Source of the DNA: a virus
Direction: 5' to 3' (one strand)
Virus record (IMG/VR): IMGVR_UViG_3300020160_002813
Span: 1 to 24,394 of that record
DNA length: 24,394 nt
Shown here one piece after another: positions 1-6,449 of this stretch; positions within the stretch are counted from its first letter, which is position 1; each line of letters begins with the position of its first letter. The notes beneath the pieces are model-generated. The model was not told the DNA's origin. It worked only from the letters and a program-made list of their open reading frames with translations, and made no database searches. Made by a program: the position numbers and the translations under genes.

Positions 1-36
1 TTAATCATTTTTGGATTTATTATTTTTGTCTTACAT

Positions 37-47
37 TATATATTAAA
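37..47 (-). promoter_or_regulatory. candidate late promoter (TTTAATATATA) facing left
   Basis: Read on the minus strand this is TTTAATATATA, the same 11-mer that stands upstream of the minus-strand genes starting at 2628, 8260, 15724 and 22394. It would drive a minus-strand gene whose start lies beyond the left edge of the window. The role as a gp55-dependent promoter is inferred from recurrence and position only. Confidence 0.4.
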
Positions 48-76
48 ACTTTATCTCTCCCTTTCATATAATTACT

Positions 77-436
77 ATGAAAATTGATAGAAATAAAATT
101 AATGATATGTGTAAACATATCTCAAGTAGAGAAGTATTGGCAAAAAAAGCAGAACGTGATTCCATACGTTATAAACAAATTGAATATTTGGAAGATAAAA
201 TTGGACAAGTATTTGATGGAATTGTATCAGGAGTTACTGAATGGGGTATGTATGTAGAACTTATTGAAAGTAAATGTGAAGGAATGGTTAGATATAATAA
301 TAACTACACAGTTGATGCCGAAAATTATATTGTATTTCCTAAAATGGGAGGTTCAATAAGATTAGGTGATGAAGTTAAAGTAACAGTTAAAGCAGTTGAT
401 TTAGATAGAAAACAAATAGATTTTGAAATATTCTAA
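77..436 (+). CDS. S1-domain protein resembling the C-terminal end of RNase R
   Basis: The 119-residue product matches the end of Bacteroidota-type RNase R. Residues 14-40 (HISSREVLAKKAERDS, then YKQIEYL) resemble the last helices of the RNB catalytic domain, and residues 43-119 form one S1 RNA-binding domain with FDGIVSGVTEWGMYVEL, KCEGMVR and the closing VDLDRKQIDFEIF. The catalytic RNB core with its metal-binding aspartates and the cold-shock domains are absent, so this should bind RNA but not degrade it. No remains of the missing part are visible upstream within the window, and the start codon is preceded by a normal-looking A/T-rich leader, so it reads as a deliberate short gene rather than a broken one. 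It overlaps the next gene by one base (TAATG). Possible roles are competition with host RNase R or guarding phage mRNA; these are inference. Confidence 0.75.
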   Translation: MKIDRNKINDMCKHISSREVLAKKAERDSIRYKQIEYLEDKIGQVFDGIVSGVTEWGMYVELIESKCEGMVRYNNNYTVDAENYIVFPKMGGSIRLGDEVKVTVKAVDLDRKQIDFEIF

Positions 437-858
437 TGAAATTAAATGTAAAACTAAACAATAATACTTTAGACCAGTATGATAAAGCACTTTCCACTTA
501 TAATGAGTGGAAATCTTTTTATAGGGATATTAAACTTTCTACATTACTTGAAGGTAAGAAAGTTCAGTTTGATGTTGACAATATACAAAAAATTGGAATG
601 GTACAAGATTTTGTAACTCTTGAAAATCCTGGTAAATTACAAACAATGGCATTTAGTATAAGTGGAATGACCTTTATAATAAAAGATAATGACATTGAAA
701 AGTTAACATTAGAAGCAGAATTTTTGGAAACTGATTGTGGAAAAAAGTTAAAAGAAATTTATGATGCTGGCATAGAACTTGAAGTCAGACAAGTATTTAC
801 AGAGAGAAATATCTCATTCACAATAGATTTACCAGAAACAAAAAATCCTTTCAATTGA
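436..858 (+). CDS. hypothetical phage protein, co-translated with the S1 protein
   Basis: Unrecognised 140-residue soluble protein. Its ATG shares a base with the stop of the preceding S1-domain gene, which suggests translational coupling. The sequence is a mix of short strands and helices, with no membrane segment and no cysteine cluster. The C-terminus ends in the phrase FTIDLPETKNPFN, and its last codons lie inside the palindromic terminator shared with the portal gene. No family could be assigned. Confidence 0.7.
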   Translation: MKLNVKLNNNTLDQYDKALSTYNEWKSFYRDIKLSTLLEGKKVQFDVDNIQKIGMVQDFVTLENPGKLQTMAFSISGMTFIIKDNDIEKLTLEAEFLETDCGKKLKEIYDAGIELEVRQVFTERNISFTIDLPETKNPFN

Positions 859-867
859 AAGGATTTT
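842..867. terminator. bidirectional terminator between converging genes
   Basis: A perfect 26-base palindrome with arms AAAATCCTTTCAA and TTGAAAGGATTTT. It is flanked by A-rich sequence on the left and T-rich sequence (ATTTTTAT) on the right, so each strand gives a stem followed by a U-tract. It sits between the + gene ending at 858 and the - strand portal gene ending at 877. Confidence 0.8.
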
Positions 868-876
868 ATTTTTATA

Positions 877-2628
877 TTAGAACTCAAATTCTCCACCACC
901 CTCTGGAGCTGGAGGAGCTTCAGGTGCCGCCTGAGGAGCTGCTTGACCTCCACCTTGTGCTGGAGCTTCAGGTGCTGCTTGTGGAGCTGCTTGTCCACCA
1001 CCTGGCATTTCACCACTTTCACCAGAGCCACCAAAGCCACCGCCTCCACCACCTTCTGATGGAGCACCAGGTTCACCAGTGGCACCAGCTGCTTGATTAG
1101 CAACATCCATTGCCCAGTACTTAGCATTCTCTGCTTTTTCTTCTGGAGTAAGTTTGAATACATTATCCATAATCCATTCAATGTGAAAGTATGGTTTCTC
1201 ACCATTCATCACACCAAGTAAAGTACCAACTATACCTGCTTTCTTTTCTAAATTGTTTATCTTTTTCCATTCTTCAAATACTTGATTTGTAAAGAAATTA
1301 ATATCTATTGAATTTGTAAAAAACTCATCATCTTTTAATTCAGGAAACTCAATTAGCATCTGTAGTCTTAATGGCTTAACAATTAATTCTTTAAAGTTTG
1401 ATCTTAATCTACTTACAAAGTTATGAAATTTAATCTCATCTCTTGTCATCTCAGCTGCATCAGTAACTAAGTTACCACCACCATTATCACTTTCAAATCT
1501 TGACATTGGTATTTTAGATGCTCTCTTTAAAGCCTTAAAGAACCAATCTAACATTGTGTCATCATTTAAGTTATGACCTTGTGGAGAAACTAATTCCATA
1601 TTAGGTGTACCACCATCTCCCTCAGGAAACCAAATTTGTTTGTTATAAGGCAAATGTTTAGAACCATTAATAGTTAAAGTACCTAATGAATCATCCCATT
1701 CTACTTCTTCCGAATAATCATGTATTAATTGTCCTATTTGTTCTTCTGCTCTTTGTCTAGACATTCCTTTAATTGGAATAGTAAACTTTTGATAAATAGT
1801 TGCATTAATAATGTTAAACATTATTCTTGTTTGTTGTAATATTTTTAATTGATTATAAGGTTTAATTAAGCCCTCTACATAAGATGTCTCAGAAAACTCA
1901 TTTTGAGTTGAGTATGAAACATAAACTATCTGCGAATCTAAGAATATTCTTCTTAATTGTGGATCCTCAGGAAACTGAATCCATAAGTGACCAATTGATG
2001 GTTCATATGCAGGAACTAAAGTCTCTGGTCTTAATCTATTGAAACTAATAATATTTTTCTTTTTATCATCAAATATAATCTCAAGTGCAACATAACCATC
2101 AACTAAAAAGTCTTTCATCATATTCCATGCAGTAATGTTATCAGAGAAACCAAACTTGTTATAAATAGATTCAAAGTACTCTTGGTACTTATCTTGTATC
2201 TCTGTTGAATATTCTACTGGTAAAGCCACTGGTGAACAGAAATCTCTCTCATCATTATAAACTATACACTCATCTGCAATTGAACTCACAAAGTCTCTAA
2301 TTTCATCTTTAATAGAGTATTCTCTTAATATTCTTCTCTTATCTGCATAAGCTTTGTCTAAGTAAGGTATTGATTTTCTGTTTAATACTGATGCAACAGC
2401 CCTTTGCGAGAAGAAGTCATACATCGAATTTCCACGAGCAGCATATGGGTCCTCATTAATTCCAATACCCACTTGATTTCTAATAATCATATCATCATAG
2501 TTCATTCCATATGATGATAGGGTTCTAAGTATTCTATTAAACAATCCTTTATTTTCAACTGCTGATTGCCCTGCAGCTCCAAAGTTTGCAGTATTACTAT
2601 TAGTGTCGAAGTTATTATATGATGCCAT
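877..2628 (-). CDS. 20: portal vertex protein (T4 gp20 family)
   Basis: The 583-residue product is a T4-type portal. It forms the dodecameric ring at the unique capsid vertex through which DNA is packaged and to which the neck attaches. Diagnostic segments are SYVEGLIKPYNQLKILQQ (clip/stem entry, matching the T4 AIKPANQLKLLED region), the FPEGDGGTPNMELVSPQG loop and the following LDWFFKALKRASKIPMSRFE helix, in the same order as in gp20. The length is slightly above the T4 protein (524) because of an unusual Gly/Ala/Pro/Gln-rich tail at residues 515-583 with an exact 14-residue tandem repeat (GGGQAAPQAAPEAP at 543-556 and 559-572). A late-promoter-like element lies 22 bases upstream of the start. 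Confidence 0.93.
   Translation of the reverse strand: MASYNNFDTNSNTANFGAAGQSAVENKGLFNRILRTLSSYGMNYDDMIIRNQVGIGINEDPYAARGNSMYDFFSQRAVASVLNRKSIPYLDKAYADKRRILREYSIKDEIRDFVSSIADECIVYNDERDFCSPVALPVEYSTEIQDKYQEYFESIYNKFGFSDNITAWNMMKDFLVDGYVALEIIFDDKKKNIISFNRLRPETLVPAYEPSIGHLWIQFPEDPQLRRIFLDSQIVYVSYSTQNEFSETSYVEGLIKPYNQLKILQQTRIMFNIINATIYQKFTIPIKGMSRQRAEEQIGQLIHDYSEEVEWDDSLGTLTINGSKHLPYNKQIWFPEGDGGTPNMELVSPQGHNLNDDTMLDWFFKALKRASKIPMSRFESDNGGGNLVTDAAEMTRDEIKFHNFVSRLRSNFKELIVKPLRLQMLIEFPELKDDEFFTNSIDINFFTNQVFEEWKKINNLEKKAGIVGTLLGVMNGEKPYFHIEWIMDNVFKLTPEEKAENAKYWAMDVANQAAGATGEPGAPSEGGGGGGFGGSGESGEMPGGGQAAPQAAPEAPAQGGGQAAPQAAPEAPPAPEGGGEFEF
914..1002. repeat. 41-bp imperfect direct repeat in the portal gene tail
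   Basis: Two copies, 914-954 and 962-1002, both starting GGAGCTTCAGGTGC and ending in CCACC, are spaced 48 bases (16 codons) apart. They encode an identical 14-residue peptide with a few synonymous differences. This is the most GC-rich stretch of the window. Confidence 0.85.
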
Positions 2629-2650
2629 TAAATTAATTAAAAATTTTACT

Positions 2651-2661
2651 TATATATTAAA
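2651..2661 (-). promoter_or_regulatory. candidate late promoter of the portal gene
   Basis: TTTAATATATA on the minus strand, 22 bases upstream of the portal start codon. It is one of five exact copies in the window, four of them standing 4-28 bases ahead of a minus-strand start codon. Assignment to gp55-type transcription is inference. Confidence 0.5.
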
Positions 2662-2682
2662 TTTTCATTATTCCTCCAAACC

Positions 2683-3378
2683 CTACCTTTTCCCATACTT
2701 GGTAAGGCTTGTCTGTAATCTTTTAATATGAACCTTCATCACATTATATTTTTCTGAAATCTCTTTATTAACATCATAAAAGTCATCTAATGCAGATGTC
2801 ATTATTTCTTTATGTCTTTCATCTCTTTTACCAATCTTAGCTGCCCATATCTCAATTAATTTATTTGGATCATATTTATTTATAGGATGTTGTGAATATA
2901 AAAATCTTGGTAATAGTTCTAAACTTATTCTATGAACTCTAACTAATTGAATTGCATTGAACTCCATTAAAGCATATTCAAATCCTAGCTTTCTAATTTC
3001 ATTATACATACCATTATAATCAACTTTTAGTAAACTATTCTTTTCAAAGTCTTCTGGTAGAATAAACTTATCAAATATCATTGCTCTTATCTCCATTGGA
3101 ATAAAATTAAAATTAACTGCAAATAAAACTACTTTATCATCAAACTTTTTAAAGTCTGCAACAAATACTGGAGAATATTTCATCCAATTTGAATCATCCA
3201 AATAATGAAAGAAGTAGAAACCACCTGGGTAAATATCAGTAGTACTAATAGCAAGTACATCTGGTGTACTTTGATTATACTTTTCATAAAAAAATAGTGA
3301 GTTATTCTTAAAATTTTCAACTATTCCATCTCCATTAACAAGTAAGTTTAATTTGACTCTTTCTAATAGTTCTGCCAT
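2683..3378 (-). CDS. hypothetical protein beside the portal gene, possible neck/head-completion component
   Basis: Unrecognised protein of 231 residues counted from the start chosen here (MAELLERVKL). A longer reading to 3423 would add 15 hydrophobic residues, run over the shared promoter and collide with the start of the + strand gp4 gene, so the shorter start is preferred. The protein has a central segment with GGFYFFHYLDD, a YSPVFVADFK strand and FNFIPMEIRAMIFDKF, and a helical, charged C-terminus. Lying between portal and gp4 genes it may act in head completion or the neck (for example as a gp2-like DNA end protector), but this is a guess from position. There is no signal peptide or membrane segment with the chosen start. 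Confidence 0.7.
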   Translation of the reverse strand: MAELLERVKLNLLVNGDGIVENFKNNSLFFYEKYNQSTPDVLAISTTDIYPGGFYFFHYLDDSNWMKYSPVFVADFKKFDDKVVLFAVNFNFIPMEIRAMIFDKFILPEDFEKNSLLKVDYNGMYNEIRKLGFEYALMEFNAIQLVRVHRISLELLPRFLYSQHPINKYDPNKLIEIWAAKIGKRDERHKEIMTSALDDFYDVNKEISEKYNVMKVHIKRLQTSLTKYGKR

Positions 3379-3391
3379 AAGGGATTTTTTA

Positions 3392-3407
3392 TTTTTATAT
3401 ATAAAAA
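3392..3407. promoter_or_regulatory. palindromic candidate promoter shared by divergent genes
   Basis: A 16-base perfect palindrome (TTTTT-ATATAT-AAAAA) lies between the minus-strand gene starting at 3378 and the plus-strand gp4 gene starting at 3423. It matches the TTTTATATATA form of the recurring upstream element on both strands, so one site could fire in both directions. Confidence 0.4.
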
Positions 3408-3422
3408 AAAGTAAACAGAACA

Positions 3423-3953
3423 ATGATAAATTCTAAACCTAATAACTCTAAATTTCATGGTGGTAACTTTATACCTCAGAACAAAGATAAGGTCTTAAAA
3501 CTAAACACAGAGGGTGGTGTGTACTATCGTTCATCTTGGGAAAAGAAAATTATGTTTTGGATGGATATGAAACCAGAAATATTTCAATGGGGTGCAGAGT
3601 GTTTAGAAATACCATATCAAATGACACACTTTGACAATGGTGATACAAAAGTTAAAGCACATAGATATTATCCTGATTTTTTTTATAGAATGAGATTAGC
3701 AGATGGAACTCTTAAAGAAGTTGTTGTTGAAGTTAAACCACAAAAAGAATATGATATGGTTATACAATTAAATGAAGGTAAATTTGCAAATGTACCTGAA
3801 ACAAGTTTGAAAAAGTTAAAAAGTTTTGAATATGACTTAAAAATGGCATATAAGAATAAAAATAAGTGGGAAACTATGATTGCTTGGTGTAATAAAAAGG
3901 GTTATGACTTTATAATCATAACTGAAAATCACTTAAAAAAGTTTAGTCTTTAA
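3423..3953 (+). CDS. 4: head completion nuclease (T4 gp4 family)
   Basis: The 176-residue product fits the T4 gp4 (gp50/4) family, which finishes the filled head before tail joining. The family signature is present: YYRSSWEKKIMFWMD near residues 34-48, then a PD-(D/E)xK nuclease core with Pro84-Asp85 in HRYYPDFF, and Glu103 and Lys105 in VVVEVKPQ. Glu40 in the SSWE segment is the usual additional acidic residue of this fold. The gene is alone on the + strand, divergent from the neck-type gene on its left and overlapping the last 4 bases of the convergent gene on its right, with no clear terminator between them. Confidence 0.9.
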   Translation: MINSKPNNSKFHGGNFIPQNKDKVLKLNTEGGVYYRSSWEKKIMFWMDMKPEIFQWGAECLEIPYQMTHFDNGDTKVKAHRYYPDFFYRMRLADGTLKEVVVEVKPQKEYDMVIQLNEGKFANVPETSLKKLKSFEYDLKMAYKNKNKWETMIAWCNKKGYDFIIITENHLKKFSL

Positions 3954-4261
3954 TCTAAAATATATTGCATTTCTTTTAAGTTAACTAAGTTTCTTAGTTC
4001 AGTTTGTAATAATCTAATTGATTTTACTTCTTTAAGAATATTATAAATATTATCAGTTACATAAACTTCAATTGGTGCACCAACTGCTACTTCATATTCA
4101 TCAGGAATAACATTTGATTGTCTTAATTCATACTCTGTATTAAGATAGTCTAATCTTGCATCTAAATCTATATGTATAGAACAACCATCTGGTCTTGAAC
4201 CTTTTCCCTTAATAGATTCTTCCCAAAGTTGAAGAATAATAGTCTCTGATAAATTTTTCAT
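3950..4261 (-). CDS. hypothetical phage protein
   Basis: Unrecognised 103-residue acidic protein with a central strand-rich part (RPDGCSIHIDLDARLDYL; YEVAVGAPIEVYVTDNIYNIL) and a helical end. It is the last gene of a minus-strand run that contains the late sigma factor; its ATG is 6 bases past the stop of the small ORF upstream. The stop overlaps the convergent gp4 gene by 4 bases. No membrane or signal segments are present. Confidence 0.65.
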   Translation of the reverse strand: MKNLSETIILQLWEESIKGKGSRPDGCSIHIDLDARLDYLNTEYELRQSNVIPDEYEVAVGAPIEVYVTDNIYNILKEVKSIRLLQTELRNLVNLKEMQYILD

Positions 4262-4267
4262 TAGTAT

Positions 4268-4432
4268 TTATTTAGTACTTTTATCAAAATTATCCAATAA
4301 GTTTTCTATCTTCTTCTTTCTTATAACATTCTTTGGTGGAAAAATAGACATTGTATTTGTTATAGTGGCTGTACCAAATCCTGGATTAGCCACTATATCA
4401 AATGTTCTAATATTATATTGAGTGTAATCCAT
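4268..4432 (-). CDS. small hypothetical protein between the gp55 gene and the next gene
   Basis: A 54-residue ORF (MDYTQYNIRTFDIVANPGFG at its start, ending NLLDNFDKSTK). Two further in-frame ATGs at 4438 and 4441 would add two or three residues; any of these starts overlaps the end of the gp55 gene by 20-29 bases, and the stop lies 6 bases before the next ATG. This tight packing with its neighbours supports it as a real gene filling what would otherwise be a 150-base gap. The sequence is Gly/Pro/Thr-containing in the middle and lysine-rich at the end; function unknown. Confidence 0.6.
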   Translation of the reverse strand: MDYTQYNIRTFDIVANPGFGTATITNTMSIFPPKNVIRKKKIENLLDNFDKSTK

Positions 4433-4778
4433 TTCCATCATTTGCACTATTTATTGAAATAAGTTTTATTTGATGTTCATTATCACCTTTCTTTTTATAA
4501 AGGTCATTCCATCCTTTTGCCAATCCTCTTTTGAATATCTCTGTAAAATAAGCAAAGGCATTAATTGATTTGTCTTCATTGAAGTTATACCAGTTTTGGA
4601 ACATATCTAATAATCCACTTTGGTAACAATCTAACTTGTCATCATTTGACCAGTATCTCATTTTTTTGATTGTTTTCTTTGCTAAAAGTTCTAGCATTTT
4701 CTCAGCATTTCTTGTTAGTCTTCCCTGAGCTTTACTAACTATTATCTCAATGTATAAATCTTTGTTGTTTAAGTACAT
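4413..4778 (-). CDS. 55: late-transcription sigma factor (T4 gp55 family)
   Basis: The 121-residue product aligns by eye with T4 gp55, the small sigma-70-related factor that directs host RNA polymerase to late promoters. The T4 start YVNNKELLQAII corresponds to YLNNKDLYIEII here, followed by a helix with a conserved basic stretch (KKTIKKMRYW), DCYQSGLLDMFQNWYNF for the region-2 core and NAFAYFTEIFKRGLAKGW matching the T4 PHAYITQACFNAFVQRI helix. It is shorter than T4 gp55 (185), mostly lacking the C-terminal extension that in T4 contacts the sliding clamp through a final hydrophobic peptide. The start at 4778 is the one that keeps the NNKDL start intact. The leader has a small hairpin (4797-4818) and a promoter-like TTTAATATACA at 4837-4847. 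Confidence 0.8.
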   Translation of the reverse strand: MYLNNKDLYIEIIVSKAQGRLTRNAEKMLELLAKKTIKKMRYWSNDDKLDCYQSGLLDMFQNWYNFNEDKSINAFAYFTEIFKRGLAKGWNDLYKKKGDNEHQIKLISINSANDGNGLHSI

Positions 4779-4796
4779 CCATAGTTCTTAATTTTT

Positions 4797-4818
4797 AAAT
4801 GGATAAAGTAATCCATTT
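4797..4818 (-). promoter_or_regulatory. hairpin in the leader of the gp55 gene
   Basis: An 8-base inverted repeat, AAATGGAT and ATCCATTT with a 6-base loop, lies 18 bases ahead of the gp55 start. It overlaps a 12-codon leader ORF (ATG near 4825, MNENGLLYPFKN). A regulatory role is only a possibility. Confidence 0.3.
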
Positions 4819-4836
4819 TCATTCATGTTATAGATT

Positions 4837-4847
4837 TGTATATTAAA
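4837..4847 (-). promoter_or_regulatory. promoter-like element upstream of the gp55 gene
   Basis: TTTAATATACA on the minus strand, one mismatch from the recurring TTTAATATATA element, about 60 bases ahead of the gp55 start and just downstream of the terminator of the previous transcription unit. Confidence 0.35.
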
Positions 4848-4857
4848 AAAGTTTAAA

Positions 4858-4893
4858 AAAAAATACTCAAACTTTTTTGTTTGAGTATTTTTT
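4858..4893 (-). terminator. strong hairpin terminator after the 426-residue/68-residue gene pair
   Basis: A perfect 15-base stem, AAAAAATACTCAAAC with GTTTGAGTATTTTTT, and a 6-base loop. On the minus strand the stem ends in a run of nine T. It lies directly after the stop of the 68-residue gene (4895) and separates that unit from the gp55 unit. Confidence 0.85.
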
Positions 4894-4894
4894 A

Positions 4895-5101
4895 TTATAC
4901 TTTAGCTTTATATTTATTATGTTCAATCTTTTCAAATTTTCCCTCTCTAACTAATATATCACTCATATATCTTGCTAATTTGGTTTTACAAGTAACTATT
5001 CCATCCTCATCAACATCAAATCCTATTAGAGTAAATATTTTAACAACAATGGCCTCCATTATTTCTTCTCTACCTTCATTAAATTGTTTTAAATGTTTCA
5101 T
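4895..5101 (-). CDS. small hypothetical protein with capsid-targeting-like N-terminus
   Basis: A 68-residue product starting MKHLKQFNEGREEI. The first eight or nine residues resemble the short N-termini shared by other proteins in this window, with an FNE|G sequence that is close to, but not exactly, the (I/L)-x-E prohead-protease site of T4. The rest looks like a compact helix-strand domain (VVKIFTLIGFDVDEDGIVTC). The ATG overlaps the stop of the upstream 426-residue gene by one base, so the two are probably co-translated, and a strong terminator follows. Confidence 0.65.
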   Translation of the reverse strand: MKHLKQFNEGREEIMEAIVVKIFTLIGFDVDEDGIVTCKTKLARYMSDILVREGKFEKIEHNKYKAKV

Positions 5102-6381
5102 TATCCTCTAACTCTTTCTTTATATTGTAATTCTTTAACTGCATTTAATTCAGTGTTAAGATTAACACTTCTTTTTTCTAAATTTTTAAGAGCAGTAGTT
5201 AAAGTTTCTGACTCACCAATCATTTGGATAGAACCTTTAATTTTTTCAATATTAAAGTGAATATCTTCTAATTTAAGAGTAATTTCTCTTTCTTTATCTT
5301 CAAGTTTTCTTTTAACAATTAACTCTTTACCTAATTTATTTTCATAGAAATAAGTTAAATCACAATTTAATTCATTTCTTACTTCATTTACTAATTCTAA
5401 AGCAGATTCATATTTAAAGAATGAATTACCATATCTTTCATCACATCTGTAAACAAATGTATTGTTTTTATAGTTAAATGCAAATACTTCTAAATAAGGA
5501 TTGATTAAGTTGTTAACTCTTTTAACAACATCTAACTCAACAAATTTATCTAAGTTTTTAGAAGTTTCTAATAAAACAGGATAAAAGTTTTTGTTTACAA
5601 TTGGAACAATTGGAGAATTGAATAAACTCTCTAATGTAGTCTCACCATTTAATTCATCATCATTGATGAAAAGTGTTTTCTTACCAACTCCTAAACCAAT
5701 AGTCATATACTCAGAAATTCTGAAATTAATTCTATTTTCAGTAACAGTTGCATATTTCATAGCAGTTTCTAATGTTCTTAAACTTTGTAAAGCTTCCATA
5801 TCTTTAACATGGTTTTCTAATAAAGTTTTTTCAATTGAATTTTCAGTTAATAAAAACCATGAATCTCTAACTAATGCAATGTGTCCTTCTTCAACTTGCT
5901 CAACAATTGTAAAAATTGATTCAGCATTACCACCACTTAAAAGATTATTTCTTTTTTCTGGAGATTTAGTTAAATTATGAACAAATACTTTAATTTCTGG
6001 AACCCAGTCATAAACTGCTAACTCATTAAGAACTTTAGACATTCTATCTTGATCAGTTTCTAAATTAATAGTTTGTAGTAAAACATTTATAGGTTGTCTA
6101 TAAAGTTCACCTTGATTTTTAGAATTAAGAACACTGTATAAGTTTTTTAATTCATATAACAATTCATAGTTTGCCATATCATCATTAAGGTTCTCTAATA
6201 AAGATTTAACTTCCTTATCATAAGTATAAGGCTTTAATCTTTCATTAAGTGATGTAATTATAGTTTTCTCAGAGTGTTGATTACAAGCATTCATATGGCT
6301 TTCCACAATTACAAATATTTCTTCCTGGTCTAAAGCAAGATCCTTTTTGAAGTTAAACAATTCAAGTTTAAGATTCTTCAT
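5101..6381 (-). CDS. large hypothetical phage protein with C-terminal coiled coil
   Basis: Unrecognised 426-residue protein. It starts MKNLKLELFNFKKDL; residues 1-130 are helical and acidic, residues 140-340 are mixed alpha/beta with ESIFTIVEQVEEGHIALV and LFINDDELNGETTLESL, and residues ~355-425 form a strongly charged probable coiled coil (KRKLEDKEREITLKLED onward). No membrane segment. It heads a two-gene minus-strand unit with its own upstream A/T-rich promoter-like region (TTTTTAATATAAATATATAG near 6400-6425) and a strong terminator. Its size and coiled coil would suit a structural, scaffold or DNA-associated role, but nothing in the sequence proves one. Confidence 0.75.
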   Translation of the reverse strand: MKNLKLELFNFKKDLALDQEEIFVIVESHMNACNQHSEKTIITSLNERLKPYTYDKEVKSLLENLNDDMANYELLYELKNLYSVLNSKNQGELYRQPINVLLQTINLETDQDRMSKVLNELAVYDWVPEIKVFVHNLTKSPEKRNNLLSGGNAESIFTIVEQVEEGHIALVRDSWFLLTENSIEKTLLENHVKDMEALQSLRTLETAMKYATVTENRINFRISEYMTIGLGVGKKTLFINDDELNGETTLESLFNSPIVPIVNKNFYPVLLETSKNLDKFVELDVVKRVNNLINPYLEVFAFNYKNNTFVYRCDERYGNSFFKYESALELVNEVRNELNCDLTYFYENKLGKELIVKRKLEDKEREITLKLEDIHFNIEKIKGSIQMIGESETLTTALKNLEKRSVNLNTELNAVKELQYKERVRG

Positions 6382-6449
6382 ATTATTAAATATTATTTTT
6401 TTATATACTATATATTTATATTAAAAAGCCATTTTTTACCACTTTTTTA

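Noticed and set aside
914-1002. Direct repeat as a possible CRISPR array or attachment site
   Set aside because: Only two copies, in frame inside the portal gene, and coding for the same peptide.
855-1205. Open frames opposite and out of frame with the portal gene end
   Set aside because: They arise from the GC-richer repeat coding for the Gly/Ala/Pro tail; their products are low-complexity Leu/His/Val runs without family features.
3379-3423. N-terminal extension MFCLLFFIYKNKKS of the gene beside the portal, looking like a signal peptide
   Set aside because: It reads through the palindromic promoter-like site and would overlap the start of the divergent gp4 gene; the internal MAELL start is more natural.
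4881-5111. 76-residue open frame on the + strand
   Set aside because: Lies antisense over the 68-residue gene and starts next to its terminator; the product looks like reverse-read hydrophobic residues.
5591-5980. 129-residue + strand open frame within the 426-residue gene
   Set aside because: Antisense shadow of a well-formed long gene; no leader or motif supports it.
6382-6449. A/T-rich gap after the gp15 gene as a terminator
   Set aside because: The runs of A and T flank two TGG-containing blocks that do not pair with each other, so no convincing stem forms.
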